NCBI RefSeq assembly: GCF_018861295.1 | Contig: NZ_JAHLDM010000025.1 | Span: 13,504-77,503, forward strand | Direction of reading: 5' to 3' | DNA: 64,000 nt | Origin: Clostridium_AD estertheticum_D | GTDB lineage: Bacteria; Bacillota; Clostridia; Clostridiales; Clostridiaceae | In this document: one piece after another, positions 52,199 to 61,335 of the stretch | Layout: the number at the start of each line of letters is the position of its first letter | Numbering within the stretch: the first letter of the stretch is position 1 | Notes under the pieces: model-generated | Told to the model about the DNA's origin: nothing | The model's input: the letters and a program-made list of their open reading frames with translations, nothing else | Databases searched by the model: none | Program-made: the position numbers and the translations under genes

Positions 52199-52666
52199 AT
52201 GAGTAATAAGCAAGCTATTATAGATAAAATTTTAAAAAATGAAAAAGCAATTAATGAGCGTTGGAACGCAGGAGATTATTTTGGGTTTTTAGATTGTTAT
52301 ATTGACGATGTAACTTTTGTAGACCCCGGTATTCCTAGTATGTTTCAGAGTCGTGAAGAGGTTAGAAAAAAAATGGAGCTTAAATTTCCATATAAAGAAT
52401 TTCCGATTGTAAAATCTGAATATTCTAATGAAAAAGTTGTAGTAAGCGATGGAGAGGATATGGCAGTTTTAACTTATAATCTTCATAATTATATACAAGG
52501 GAAAAATGGAAAGGTGTTACCATTACCGCTTTGGCATACCACAGAAGTTTATCAACTTATTCAAGGTGAGTGGAGAATAATTCATAATCATTGGTCTTTT
52601 GCACAAGTACCGGAATTGATGGAAAGTGTACAGGCTATTTTTACTGAATTGGCAAAAGAAGATTAA
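52199..52666 (+). CDS. SnoaL/NTF2-like protein
   Basis: 155 residues, NTF2-like fold: INERWNAGDYFGFLDCYIDD, VTFVDPGIPSMFQSREEV and GEWRIIHNHWSF. Divergent from the ACGX operon and a paralogue of 49119-49577. A truncated copy of its N-terminus is at 48879-48973. I start at ATG 52199 (AGAGGTAAAATA upstream), not the earlier codon at 52163, which would overlap the -10 box. Function likely ligand binding or isomerisation of a small product. Confidence 0.82.
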   Translation: MSNKQAIIDKILKNEKAINERWNAGDYFGFLDCYIDDVTFVDPGIPSMFQSREEVRKKMELKFPYKEFPIVKSEYSNEKVVVSDGEDMAVLTYNLHNYIQGKNGKVLPLPLWHTTEVYQLIQGEWRIIHNHWSFAQVPELMESVQAIFTELAKED

Positions 52667-52705
52667 GTTAAAAAAATTGATTTATAAAATTAGGTAATAA
52701 AAAGT

Positions 52706-52745
52706 TTGGCTCAGAATGTAAATTTTTGAGCCAAGCTTTTTTTAT
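52706..52745 (+). terminator. Rho-independent terminator
   Basis: GTTTGGCTCA-N14-TGAGCCAAGC followed by TTTTTTT. Ends the SnoaL-like gene. Confidence 0.85.
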
Positions 52746-52747
52746 AG

Positions 52748-52866
52748 TTTTTTTCCAACGGTATAAGCACGTTTTAATGTCGGATGCTCTTTAATGTCAT
52801 CTCGGTCAGTGACACCTCCTGCAAATATGGTTTCAACTAGATAAGCTTTTTCAAAGCAACGCACCC
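52748..52866 (-). pseudogene. Flavodoxin/NADPH-FMN-reductase-like C-terminal relic
   Basis: Minus strand FEKAYLVETIFAGGVTDRDD then IKEHPTLKRAYTVGKKL and stop, resembling the GV-x-x-x-GDI-x-x-x-P-x-L-x-x-AYELGK end of flavodoxin-family reductases. The rest of the gene is missing. Confidence 0.55.
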
Positions 52867-52966
52867 GGTTATAAAATAAATACAAAAATAATGGTATATT
52901 ATGGTATAATTGATTCAAAATCCTTATGTGCTTCTATTTTATTACATTAAGGGAGAAGAATTAATT

Positions 52967-53228
52967 ATGCATATAAAAGTAAATAAGGATGATCTATATA
53001 AATCAACAGCAGTAGAACTGTATAAAATGCTTTTAATATCTGAGAATGATATCAAAAAATTCATATGTACAAATGTATTTATTGAAAACGGTTTATATGG
53101 ATTACTTGGAATACTTTATAATGGTTCTCCGTTTAAAGCAATAAATGCAGTATACCCAGGTAGATTTAACCCCTGGTAAATAACCCATGCACCTAATAAA
53201 TATTGGACAACAGAAATGAAAGAAGGAA
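52967..53228 (+). pseudogene. Hypothetical protein with premature stop
   Basis: Starts MHIKVNKDDLYKSTAV after GGGAGAAG and runs in frame to AVYPGRFNPW, where a TAA replaces what looks like a sense codon. The same frame continues ITHAPNKYWTTEMKEGN until the Tn3-type end. Unrecognised family. Confidence 0.5.
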
Positions 53229-53315
53229 ACAAAACACCGATATATTCAATAAATTTTTTGAATATATCGGCGTTTTGGTAATATATATCTTAACGTATAA
53301 AGTCCGCGTACTCCC
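53229..53315 (-). repeat. Tn3-type end 6 with terminator hairpin
   Basis: The end (53289-53315, complement) starts GGGAGTACGCGGACTTTATA and finishes CGTTAAG, missing about 10 bases relative to end 1. The next 60 bp include the same CACCGATATATTCAA hairpin as at 8180-8225. Closest relative: end 1, in opposite orientation. Confidence 0.7.
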
Positions 53316-53455
53316 AAGGCTCTATGTCAACCACATTTCTTATTTGAGGTGCAGCCAACAAAACCCACGCTAAGGAATAGAGTCCCATAAACCTTCGTTT
53401 GATTTACCGCCTCATATAGGTACAATACGGTTATTCTAGTTACAAATATTATGTA

Positions 53456-53572
53456 TTAATATGGTAATCCTATTGCCGTTTCTGTCCCGTTACTACACAA
53501 CCCCCGATCTGCGGCCATTTTACTAATAATTTCAGACAGTTTATCTTTCACAAAACTTGGATAATCAATCAT
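53456..53572 (-). pseudogene. IS4-like transposase N-terminal fragment
   Basis: 38 codons, MIDYPSFVKDKLSEIISKMA, with an AAGGAGG ribosome site. It resembles N-termini of IS4-type transposases and is truncated by a stop after LCSNGTETAIG. Weak assignment. Confidence 0.4.
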
Positions 53573-53688
53573 AATAACCTCCTTGAGAATGTCTCTAATC
53601 AAGGGGCTTCGCCACATTTTTCTGACTACTTGTCAAGCTTTATTTTGATTTTTGTATATTTTTTTCTGTAATTTTCTGCAAAAAAAAA

Positions 53689-53720
53689 AGAGCAGGGTAC
53701 GTTTTCTGTACTCTACTCTT
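53689..53720 (-). terminator. Terminator of SDR pseudogene
   Basis: Minus strand AAGAGTAGAGTAC-N7-GTACCCTGCTCTT followed by a run of nine to ten T. Confidence 0.85.
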
Positions 53721-53762
53721 CTTTTGAATTTAATTACACATGTCTTAGCTTAATGACATTGC

Positions 53763-53782
53763 TGTAAGTACTAGTACTTACA
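53763..53782. repeat. 20-bp perfect palindrome
   Basis: TGTAAGTACT/AGTACTTACA, followed at once by a second inverted pair AAAGTTTCT / AGAAACTTT. Operator-like, but placed downstream of the SDR gene rather than at a visible promoter. Confidence 0.5.
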
Positions 53783-53937
53783 AAGTTTCTTTTTTTCTGG
53801 ATCTGGCTATAGAAACTTTCTCGAAAGCCTTCTGATTACAAGACAGCAAGTCAATGATTCTATTTGTTTATTTTATGTTTGCATAACCATATTCACAGCT
53901 TCTTATTAGCCTCTATAGGACCATTGCGAGTTCTTCT

Positions 53938-54747
53938 CTAAATGAAATGCACACCAGTCAATTCTTCTGATATATTCCACAATCTTCCCGCAACCTCAAT
54001 ATCATGGGAAGCTTCACTTGATTGAACCTTTGTAGGAAGTCCCCTGGACTCTTGAAAACCAGAAGAACCTATATAGTTTCCGCCTGATATATCATCACCT
54101 GTAGCTGCATAAATTTCCGGCAGCGCGCCCATTTTAGCTGACTGTGCACTAAGATAATATAATCTTAGCCACATGGCAACTTTGGATTGTGACATCTCCG
54201 GGCCACCATAAAGAAGGTTTAATTTTACAGTGCCAGGGCGGCATGCTACAGGTTTCACATGTAACCCGCTTGCTTTTATCCTTCGATTCATCTCATAAGT
54301 GAAAAGAAGATTGGCAAGCTTTGATCTTCCATATGCATTTTGAAGATTATTGAGCCCTTGAATATCATCGAATCGTATGGCAGTGTCTCCTATTTTATGC
54401 CCGTTGCTGCTTACTGTTACAATCCTTGGCGATGGGGACATGACTATTTTCTCGAACAGTAATCCAGTAAGTGCAAAATGACCAAGATGATTAATACCGA
54501 AATGCATCTCAAAGCCATCCTTGGTTTCACAGTAATTTTTATACGGTATGGCCATAATACCTGCATTATTACACCGCTGCCCTTTTCCTCATTTCTACAT
54601 GCCATTACGTGCAAAGGCACGTGCAGCCTCAAAACCTATTCCACTGTTGGCTCCAGTAATGATGAAGTTTTTTCCCTCAAGTCGCGGAAGGTTGTCTAAA
54701 GACCAGGCAGATTTTTTAGTATCTTTTGTGTTATTAACCTTATTCAT
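53938..54747 (-). pseudogene. Short-chain dehydrogenase with frameshift and deletion
   Basis: N-terminal Rossmann start LEGKNFIITGANSGIGFEAA is intact but frame is lost near ARAFARNG. A piece with CRNEEKG appears in another frame, then NNAGIMAIPYKN resumes the main frame (EMHFGINHLGHFALTGLL; AYGRSKLANLLF with the catalytic Tyr-Lys). About 60 residues are missing between the parts. A retinol-dehydrogenase-like SDR, inactive as read. Terminator at 53689-53720. Confidence 0.8.
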
Positions 54748-54915
54748 AGTAGCCCTACTTTCTAATTATTGATATGTTTTTTTCACAAAATCAGTTAAGT
54801 AGACACTGAGTAAATTCAGTTTTGTGTGTTTTCAAACTGCACTTTTCTTTAAAAGTCCACCCTACTCCAGAAATGGAATACTTAAATATAATTATGGCGA
54901 TAAAAAGTATTCTGT

Positions 54916-55689
54916 TTATCTGTGAATTGACGTACCGCCTTCGGCGCAAATGTCCTGGCCCGTGATCCAATGACTGTCCTCCGATGCAAGGAACACGAAC
55001 ACTGGTGTCAAATCCTTATATGGGTCCCCCGGACGCCCAAAGACGTTTTGGGACAACCCGATAGCAAAATACTCCTTCACATGGTCCGGAAAATCCGAAT
55101 CGATCTCACCAGACATTTTATCCGTCAGTACAGCGGGGTACACGTTATTGACCCTGATACCGTATTTACCAAATTCTATAGCCACGGTCCGAGTAAGGCT
55201 AGTGATCGCTCCTTTTACCGCACCATATCCAGCAAAGCCGATCGCACCGTCTTGAGTACTAGAGCCAAGATTAATAATCGAGCCACCGTTATCCTTCATC
55301 ATCTTAAAGCACAATTGCATCAGCTGCCAGGTGGGATAAAAACCAGTTTTCAACGGAAGCTCAAAGAACTCTTCAAATGTCTGCTCCATGAAAGGGACTC
55401 CAATTTTTACTGAAATACCGTTATTAACCAATACGTCCACCCGGCCGAATTTTGCCTCAATGGCGTCCACAAAAGCAACGATATCTGAATGCTCGGAAAG
55501 ATTACAGAACATAGCCAAAACTTCTGCGCCTTTCTCTTCGCAAATGCGTTTTGTCATCATCAGTCGTTCTTCGGACCAATCGCAGATTGCAAGCTTAGCC
55601 CCTTCTTCGGCAAAACGGATAGCGACTTGCTTTCCGATACCTGCGCTGCATCCGGTGATGACGCAGACTTTTCCATCTAATTTACCCAT
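54916..55689 (-). CDS. Short-chain dehydrogenase/reductase (SDR)
   Basis: 257 residues, classical SDR: cofactor motif TGCSAGIGKQVA, VLVNNGISVK (NNG), catalytic Ser in LGSSTQDG and Tyr-x-x-x-Lys in YGAVKGAIT, C-terminal ITGQDICAEGG. Asp after the second strand (CDWSEER) suggests NAD(H) preference. Ribosome site GGGAGAG. A response-regulator-like direct repeat (55844-55864) lies about 160 bp upstream, so the adjacent two-component system may control it. Substrate unknown. Confidence 0.92.
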   Translation of the reverse strand: MGKLDGKVCVITGCSAGIGKQVAIRFAEEGAKLAICDWSEERLMMTKRICEEKGAEVLAMFCNLSEHSDIVAFVDAIEAKFGRVDVLVNNGISVKIGVPFMEQTFEEFFELPLKTGFYPTWQLMQLCFKMMKDNGGSIINLGSSTQDGAIGFAGYGAVKGAITSLTRTVAIEFGKYGIRVNNVYPAVLTDKMSGEIDSDFPDHVKEYFAIGLSQNVFGRPGDPYKDLTPVFVFLASEDSHWITGQDICAEGGTSIHR

Positions 55690-55843
55690 ATTAAATCTCT
55701 CCCTTTTCTTTTTTTTATTACTAAATAGGCATATCGCGATAACCCAAATTGAACACTCATGCTATCAAAATCAATGTCATACTTAGAATATCAATATTAT
55801 ATCAAAGCATTGTTTCAGGTTCGTAAACTTATCTATCAAATCT

Positions 55844-55864
55844 GTTCACCTTTAGGTTACCTTG
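55844..55864. promoter_or_regulatory. Response-regulator-like direct repeat upstream of SDR gene
   Basis: GTTCACCTTTAGGTTACCTTG matches the box before the two-component operon (57743-57763) at 17 of 21 positions. Two half-sites spaced by about 11 bp, as for OmpR/PhoB-type regulators. Confidence 0.55.
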
Positions 55865-55867
55865 CAA

Positions 55868-55903
55868 AAAAACAAGCAAAACCATAGTAATTGGTTTTGC
55901 TCA
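55868..55903 (-). terminator. Terminator of the two-component operon
   Basis: Minus strand GCAAAACCA-N7-TGGTTTTGC then TTGTTTTTTT, just after the histidine kinase gene. Confidence 0.8.
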
Positions 55904-55924
55904 TCTAAGTTATTGGTATCAGCC

Positions 55925-56968
55925 TTATTGAGGTAAAATGACAACGAATTCGCTTCCTGTACCCAACTCACTTGTTACATAAATACTACCGTCACACAAT
56001 TCGACTATCCGTTTTACTATAGATAGTCCAAGCCCCAAGCCTTGCCCAGCATGGGAAGAATCGCCTTGATAATAAGGGTCAAAGAGGCGCTCCAAAGCTT
56101 CTTCTTTTATTCCTTCTCCGGTATCCGCTATTTTAATACGGATATTTTCTTTGTCCTCAGTTAAAACGGCCGATATCTCGCCCCCTATCGGCGTAAATTT
56201 TATTGCATTTCCAAGTAAATTCAACCACAAGTGCTGCATTAGTTCCTTATTCCCTCTAAACATTACCGGCGGGAAATCTCCACTGAATTCTATTTTTTTC
56301 TCCAGCCACTGCTTTGAAAGAATAATAGAACATTGCTTCAGTTGGTCGCTTAAAGAATAGACCTCAACATCCGTTACAATCTGTTGTGTTTTCAGTTTTG
56401 ATAACAGCATAGTACTGCTTGCGAGATTTGAGAGCCTTGATGATTCCTCTACTATAATTTCTAAATATTTAGTCTGTTCTTCTCGTGACAAATCCTTTTC
56501 AAGCAAAAGCGAAGCAAATCCGTTAATCGAAGCGATCGGTGTTTTAAATTCGTGAGAATAATTATTGATAAAGTCGTTCTTCAGCATTTGAATGCTTTGA
56601 AGCTCCTCACTCATCTTATTAAAGTTTTCATATACTTCAATCATTGGGTCTTTTTTTCGGATGGTAATTTTGGTGTTAAAATCGCCTTCCACAATCTTTT
56701 GTATTCCTTGTGATAAGGTTTTAACCTCATTCAACCGGCGGTTATAAATTGCTATATTCGTAGTAAGTGAGACAATAACCAATGCGACAAATGTACCTAA
56801 GGTTTCATAAGCGGCACTTTCATAGATATCTTTAATCTTGATAACATCTCTAACTATCCAAGTCATATGCATATAAGCTGCCATCGCAGTAAATATAAGC
56901 AGAAACGATTGAAATATAATTTGTGGAACAAATCTTCTTGTGAATCGCATGGTAGGCTTTTTTTTCAT
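55925..56968 (-). CDS. Sensor histidine kinase (HAMP-HisKA-HATPase)
   Basis: About 347 residues. Two membrane helices flank a short external loop (residues about 14-80). A HAMP linker follows (SQGIQKIVEGDFNTKITIRK), then the HisKA H-box NYSHEFKTPIASINGF with the phospho-His, N-box HLWLNLLGNAIKFT, and G-boxes DTGEGIKEEALERLFDPYY and GQGLGLGLSIV. The small sensor loop points to envelope or membrane-borne stimuli. Start ATG 56968 after GGAGGAG. Translationally coupled to the response regulator. Confidence 0.92.
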   Translation of the reverse strand: MKKKPTMRFTRRFVPQIIFQSFLLIFTAMAAYMHMTWIVRDVIKIKDIYESAAYETLGTFVALVIVSLTTNIAIYNRRLNEVKTLSQGIQKIVEGDFNTKITIRKKDPMIEVYENFNKMSEELQSIQMLKNDFINNYSHEFKTPIASINGFASLLLEKDLSREEQTKYLEIIVEESSRLSNLASSTMLLSKLKTQQIVTDVEVYSLSDQLKQCSIILSKQWLEKKIEFSGDFPPVMFRGNKELMQHLWLNLLGNAIKFTPIGGEISAVLTEDKENIRIKIADTGEGIKEEALERLFDPYYQGDSSHAGQGLGLGLSIVKRIVELCDGSIYVTSELGTGSEFVVILPQ

Positions 56969-56970
56969 AA

Positions 56971-57645
56971 TCACTCCTCCACGATATCTGCTTTGTATCC
57001 TAACCCTTTGATAGTAATGATATTGAAGCTGCTTATGTTCTTCAATTTGTTTCGTATTCTGCTTATATGTGTTTTTACAGTATCTTCACCGCTTTCGGAG
57101 TTCATGCCCCAAATACTGTCAAGCAACTGTTCCTTTGAAAAAATCCGGTCAGGATAAGAGAGCAGCTTAAACAGAAGATCAAACTCTTTCTTTGGGAATT
57201 CAATGTATTCCGAATCTGTATAAACACTATATTTTTCCGAATCAACGGTTGCTTGGCCAATTACAATTCTCTTGTCCTTGGCAATATTAGCTCGTCTAAG
57301 CAACGCGTCAACTCTCCAGATGAGCTCATTGCTGCTGAACGGTTTTGTCATGTAATCATTTGTTCCTAAGTAAAATCCATGTTGCTTGTCGTCAAGTGAT
57401 TCCTTCGCAGTCAAAAGAAGAAACGGTGTTATATTGCCTTCCTCCCGAATTGTTTTCAAAAGCTCATAACCATCCATTCGCGGCATCATGATGTCTGCTA
57501 TAATAAGATCAATGTTCCCAGTGTGAGTTAACTCCAAAGCCTCCACACCATCACAGGCACAAACCACATTATACCGATCCTCTAATCTGGCAACAGTAAG
57601 CAACCGCATATTTTTTTCGTCTTCAACAATTAATATCGTAGCCAT
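56971..57645 (-). CDS. OmpR-family response regulator
   Basis: About 224 residues: receiver domain with acidic pair EDEKN, phospho-acceptor Asp in DLIIADIMMPRMDG, Thr in LLLTAKES and Lys in DYMTKPFSS, then a winged-helix Trans_reg_C domain (EFPKKEFDLLFKLLSYPDRI; SGEDTVKTHISRIRNKLK). First gene of the pair. Start ATG 57645 follows GGGAGATG. A direct-repeat box upstream (57743-57763) suggests autoregulation. Confidence 0.94.
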   Translation of the reverse strand: MATILIVEDEKNMRLLTVARLEDRYNVVCACDGVEALELTHTGNIDLIIADIMMPRMDGYELLKTIREEGNITPFLLLTAKESLDDKQHGFYLGTNDYMTKPFSSNELIWRVDALLRRANIAKDKRIVIGQATVDSEKYSVYTDSEYIEFPKKEFDLLFKLLSYPDRIFSKEQLLDSIWGMNSESGEDTVKTHISRIRNKLKNISSFNIITIKGLGYKADIVEE

Positions 57646-57742
57646 ATTTACATCTCCCATTAATTAAGAACTACTAAATACTACCCTATTTTCATTATAA
57701 CTATCAGAGGTAACTATGTCGTAAATTTTTATCAACAAATTT

Positions 57743-57763
57743 GTTTACGTTTAGTTTACGTTG
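57743..57763. promoter_or_regulatory. Direct-repeat operator before two-component operon
   Basis: GTTTACGTTTAGTTTACGTTG: tandem GTTTACG half-sites, about 100 bp before the response-regulator start. Likely binding site of that regulator. Confidence 0.6.
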
Positions 57764-57920
57764 TAAAATGTTTTATATCTCTCACTGGATTCAAGTACCT
57801 TTTCCATCAACTTGTCTCCTCGCATAATATTTTTATATTATGCGTTTGCAAAACGCCACAAGCCTTGATTTTCAAGGCATTTATCTTTACTAAAACAGAA
57901 TACCATACTAACAGCTCTCT

Positions 57921-58250
57921 TTGGTAGATATTTTTGCAGATTGTCAAAATAAATTTGATGAGAACAAACCTGCGTTTCTATCTTTACTCGAATCTCACAT
58001 TGACCTTGATGAACCTATTCCTGTTTCTTTTCGAAACCATTTCTATGCATCAACGGGCAGAACCAGTAAATACCGGTTAAATACTCTTCTTTGGGCTCTA
58101 ATTATCCAAAGAATCTTCTCTATCCCAACTGGCCAGTTGCTACTAACTTTCCTGTGGTATTCCAAACCACTTCGAAAATTCTGTGGTTTTGCAAAAGTTC
58201 CTGACGCTTCAAAAATCACTCGTTTAAACAGGATTTTCTTAATGATTTGA
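57921..58250 (+). pseudogene. DDE transposase N-terminal fragment (IS1182-like)
   Basis: 109 residues (ESHIDLDEPIPVSFRNHFY; LLWALIIQRIFSIPTGQLLL; CGFAKVPDASKITRL) of an IS1182/ISL-type transposase N-terminal domain. It ends where the hairpin element at 58276 begins; catalytic residues are missing. Confidence 0.7.
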
Positions 58251-58275
58251 GATTCTCTTCGAAAATCTTGTTGAT

Positions 58276-58528
58276 GGGTATTTTTGCCCATCCCCCCGAA
58301 AAAGGGGAATAGGCAAAACACTAATTTGCTAATCGCTGGAATATAGCCATTCCCAAACCAATTGCCTATATTTATATTTCAAAACATGTACTATACATTT
58401 GACATATGTCAGAAATAAATAAGATGTACTTATGACACATAAAAACAACGAATAAGGACTATTTCAAAAAGTGTACTTTTTGAAATAGTCCTTATTCCCC
58501 CTTTTGGAGGGGTTGGGCAAAAACACCC
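58276..58528. mobile_element. Hairpin mini-element (MITE-like)
   Basis: Terminal inverted repeats GGGTATTTTTGCCCATCC and GGTTGGGCAAAAACACCC. Inside lies a perfect 21-bp stem (AATAAGGACTATTTCAAAAA.. at 58451-58471 / 58476-58496). No coding capacity. The ends resemble those of the 166-bp elements at 4229 and 6924. Confidence 0.65.
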
Positions 58529-58613
58529 AAAATGCATATAAATAATTTATTTGTATTTTAAATTTATAATTCCATACCATTAAGTATATCTTTAAGCTTC
58601 TTTAAGTCCTCTA

Positions 58614-59025
58614 GGGGTAGGGCTCTCAATTTGTGCAAAAGTACCGTTAAGAAAATTTGACTAACATTTAAGTAAATATATACTAAATGTAGTGGGATCC
58701 TTAAAAATTCTAATGTAATAAAATACAATAAATATTACATTAGGTAATCAGCTCGTAACCCTTGATAGTACTTGATTATCAAAGGAGTTAAAACTATTTT
58801 AAATTAACTTTATAGTTTTAATGTAATGTTTTAGTCCAAACTCTCACTAAAATATTACATTAATAATTTACTACATAAAAATATTAAAAACGTAATGTTT
58901 TTATGTAAAATATATCTTGGAACATATTAAAAAGCCTTATTTAGTATTGCGTTTTACAGCAACTTGAAAATATGTTAATTGATTTTCCTTAACGTGACGT
59001 TTGCACGAAAAGAGAGCACTACCCC
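58614..59025. mobile_element. Tn3-derived inverted-repeat miniature element (412 bp)
   Basis: Two inverted 38-bp Tn3-type ends: left starts GGGGTAGGGCTCTC and ends CCGTTAAG; right (complement) starts GGGGTAGTGCTCTC and ends CACGTTAAG. The flanks CTCTA and CTATA agree at 4 of 5 positions, as expected from a 5-bp target duplication. The inside is non-coding with TAATGTAAT/ATTACATTA repeats. No transposase. Confidence 0.8.
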
Positions 59026-59085
59026 CTATAGTGGTAAATTAACGATACTGCAACCTGGATAAGTTTAACTAAGATTCAACGATGT

Positions 59086-60501
59086 TTAATCACAATCAGA
59101 ATCAAGGTTCAGTAGATTTGTATTCCTATTCTTGTCATCTTCTTGTATGCGTTTGTCAATTCCCAATACGTAATAGCTTACTGCCATTAGTCCTAAGAAA
59201 ACAATTCCAACAATGAGAGATGCTCGTGTTTCATTATTAAGCCACATGCCAATTAACACCATTATTAGGAACCCTATTGTTACATAGTTTGAAACTGGTG
59301 AAAAAGGCATTTTGAACGGATGGCTATCTGTTAAAGCTCCTTGTTCCTTTCTGAATTTGATATGACTGATTAGAATGACAAACCAAGGAACCATACCAGG
59401 AAGTACACTTGCACTATAAACATACACGAATATATTTTTAGGTGCCATATAACTTAAAATCACTCCGATTAAAAGTCCAATTACCACACCAAATGTACCA
59501 ACCACTGGCACACCACTTTTTGTTACTTTTCTAAAGAACTTTGGACCTTGCCCATTTACTCCTAATGTATAAACCATACGTCCTGCACTATAGATACCAC
59601 TGTTACATCCTGAAAGAGCAGCTGTGACACACACGAAATTAATAATTCCGGCTGCTGCTGTAATTCCGGCTTTTGAAAAAGTAGCTACAAATGGGCTTCC
59701 AATTCCACCTAATTGATTCCAAGGATAAACAGTTACAATAACAAAAATTGCTCCACAATAGAAAATCAAAATACGGCCTATTAAAGTTTGAATTGCTTTA
59801 GTTAACGTTGTTTGCGGATCTTGTGCTTCACCTGCTGTAATTCCAATAAGTTCAACCCCTTGATAAGATGCAGCAACTAGTGATAGAGAAAAGAAGAAGC
59901 CCTTAAAACCACCTCCAAAAAAACCACCATTTTTCCAAAGATTTGAAAATCCAATTGCTTTGCCGCCGTTACCAATTCCAAACAAAATCAAGCCCAATCC
60001 AACGGCAATCATAAATATAATGGTTACAACTTTAATAAGTGAAAACCAAAATTCAAATTCACCAAATGATTTTACAGATACTAAATTTACTGTTGTTAAT
60101 ACAATCATTGCAATTAAACCTGGAACCCAAGTAGGAAGACTTGGAAACCAATACTGCATATAAGCACCAACAGCAATAACTTCAGACATACCCACAATCA
60201 CCCATTGGAAACAGGTGCTCCAAGCAGTTAAATATCCTACTAAAGGATGAATATATTTATAACCAAATGTTGCAAAGGAACCTGTGGTTGGCTCTACATA
60301 CAACATTTCCCCCATGGCACGCATAATAAAAAAAATGAATATACCTACAAGTGCATATGATAACATTACAGATGGGCCTGTCCATAAAATTGTACTTTTT
60401 GAACCCATGAATAAACCTACACCAATTGTACCTCCCAAGGCAATCATCATTATCTGACGGCTCGACAACCCACGGCTTAATTCTCCCTTTTCCTTTTCCA
60501 T
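59086..60501 (-). CDS. Amino-acid permease (APC superfamily, AAT family)
   Basis: 471 residues with about 12 membrane helices. Family signature at helix 1 IMMIALGGTIGVGLFMGSKS, then GPSVMLSYALVGI, the EPTTGSFATFGYKYI loop and AASYQGVELIGITAGEAQDP. Imports an amino acid with a cation; specificity cannot be told. Strong ribosome site AGGAGG. It stands alone and is flanked downstream by the Tn3-derived miniature element. Confidence 0.92.
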   Translation of the reverse strand: MEKEKGELSRGLSSRQIMMIALGGTIGVGLFMGSKSTILWTGPSVMLSYALVGIFIFFIMRAMGEMLYVEPTTGSFATFGYKYIHPLVGYLTAWSTCFQWVIVGMSEVIAVGAYMQYWFPSLPTWVPGLIAMIVLTTVNLVSVKSFGEFEFWFSLIKVVTIIFMIAVGLGLILFGIGNGGKAIGFSNLWKNGGFFGGGFKGFFFSLSLVAASYQGVELIGITAGEAQDPQTTLTKAIQTLIGRILIFYCGAIFVIVTVYPWNQLGGIGSPFVATFSKAGITAAAGIINFVCVTAALSGCNSGIYSAGRMVYTLGVNGQGPKFFRKVTKSGVPVVGTFGVVIGLLIGVILSYMAPKNIFVYVYSASVLPGMVPWFVILISHIKFRKEQGALTDSHPFKMPFSPVSNYVTIGFLIMVLIGMWLNNETRASLIVGIVFLGLMAVSYYVLGIDKRIQEDDKNRNTNLLNLDSDCD

Positions 60502-60744
60502 TTACATTTCCTCCTTATTTAGTTTGGTAGTGTAAATTTTTTTACACTACTTATTTGGTTTTTTCTTTATATATCAACGGTTACAGAATTTTTTAGACAC
60601 AAAAAACAATGACCCCCTTAATTGTTTGCTCCATCCCATAATCTTCTTTTAATCTCTTCTTATGCAATCATACTTATGCCTTCAAATATTTCGTTTTTTT
60701 ACACGCTTATAGCCGTTTTTGCTTCCATTACTATCTATACCCCC

Positions 60745-61245
60745 TTACTTCCTAAAATCACTAAGCTCCAAAACCGTACTCTCTCCACGATCCTCTTCCT
60801 CCATATTATCCAATCTTTCCACCAGCGCCCCTATCATAACAACCATCTCATGCTTACTATATTCCCTATCATCAAAACCCTTTGCCGTTCCATAAACCTT
60901 TTTATAAAGTTTCTTCGCATACTTTAATTGTTTATCAGTAGCTGGCTCCGTTTTCTGTTTTTTAACTCTCTCCACAGCATTACCCTTTAACTTAGCTATC
61001 TTTTTAACGTACCTCTCTTCAAATACCTTTTTAATATCATCTAAGAGCTCACCATCTACATCAAATCTCTCATTTGTAATTCTCTTAACATACTGCAGCT
61101 TTCCTTCTACATCTTCAAATTTATCTTTAAACCAATAATTAAAGACAGAATCAAAAACATCATCCTCAGAGATTCCTTTTAGAGATGTAGTTATACTACC
61201 ACTAATGCTAAGCTTCCATTTTTGTTCTAAATCGACATAAAACAT
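60745..61245 (-). CDS. Hypothetical protein, likely of a plasmid or phage
   Basis: About 166 residues, charged and soluble. It has a Lys-rich middle with ATDKQLKYAKKLYKKVYG, a short helix pair also seen in plasmid and phage proteins of Firmicutes, and a Glu-rich end (NMEEEDRGESTVLELSDFRK). ATG 61245 follows GGGAGGT, better than an upstream frame start. Unrecognised function. The next gene upstream on the same strand has a DNA-binding-like C-terminus. Confidence 0.6.
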   Translation of the reverse strand: MFYVDLEQKWKLSISGSITTSLKGISEDDVFDSVFNYWFKDKFEDVEGKLQYVKRITNERFDVDGELLDDIKKVFEERYVKKIAKLKGNAVERVKKQKTEPATDKQLKYAKKLYKKVYGTAKGFDDREYSKHEMVVMIGALVERLDNMEEEDRGESTVLELSDFRK

Positions 61246-61335
61246 AATAATACCTCCCATAAATAACCGATCCCCCAATAAAGAAAAAAAGGAACCAGAT
61301 TACACCCATAATCTTATCCGAACGTTTCAGTACAC

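Noticed and set aside
8131..53315. A 45-kb composite transposon bounded by Tn3 ends 1 and 6, which match each other in opposite orientation
   Set aside because: End 6 has lost about 10 bases, several other Tn3 ends lie between, and the enclosed segments have different origins; two independent insertions are simpler.
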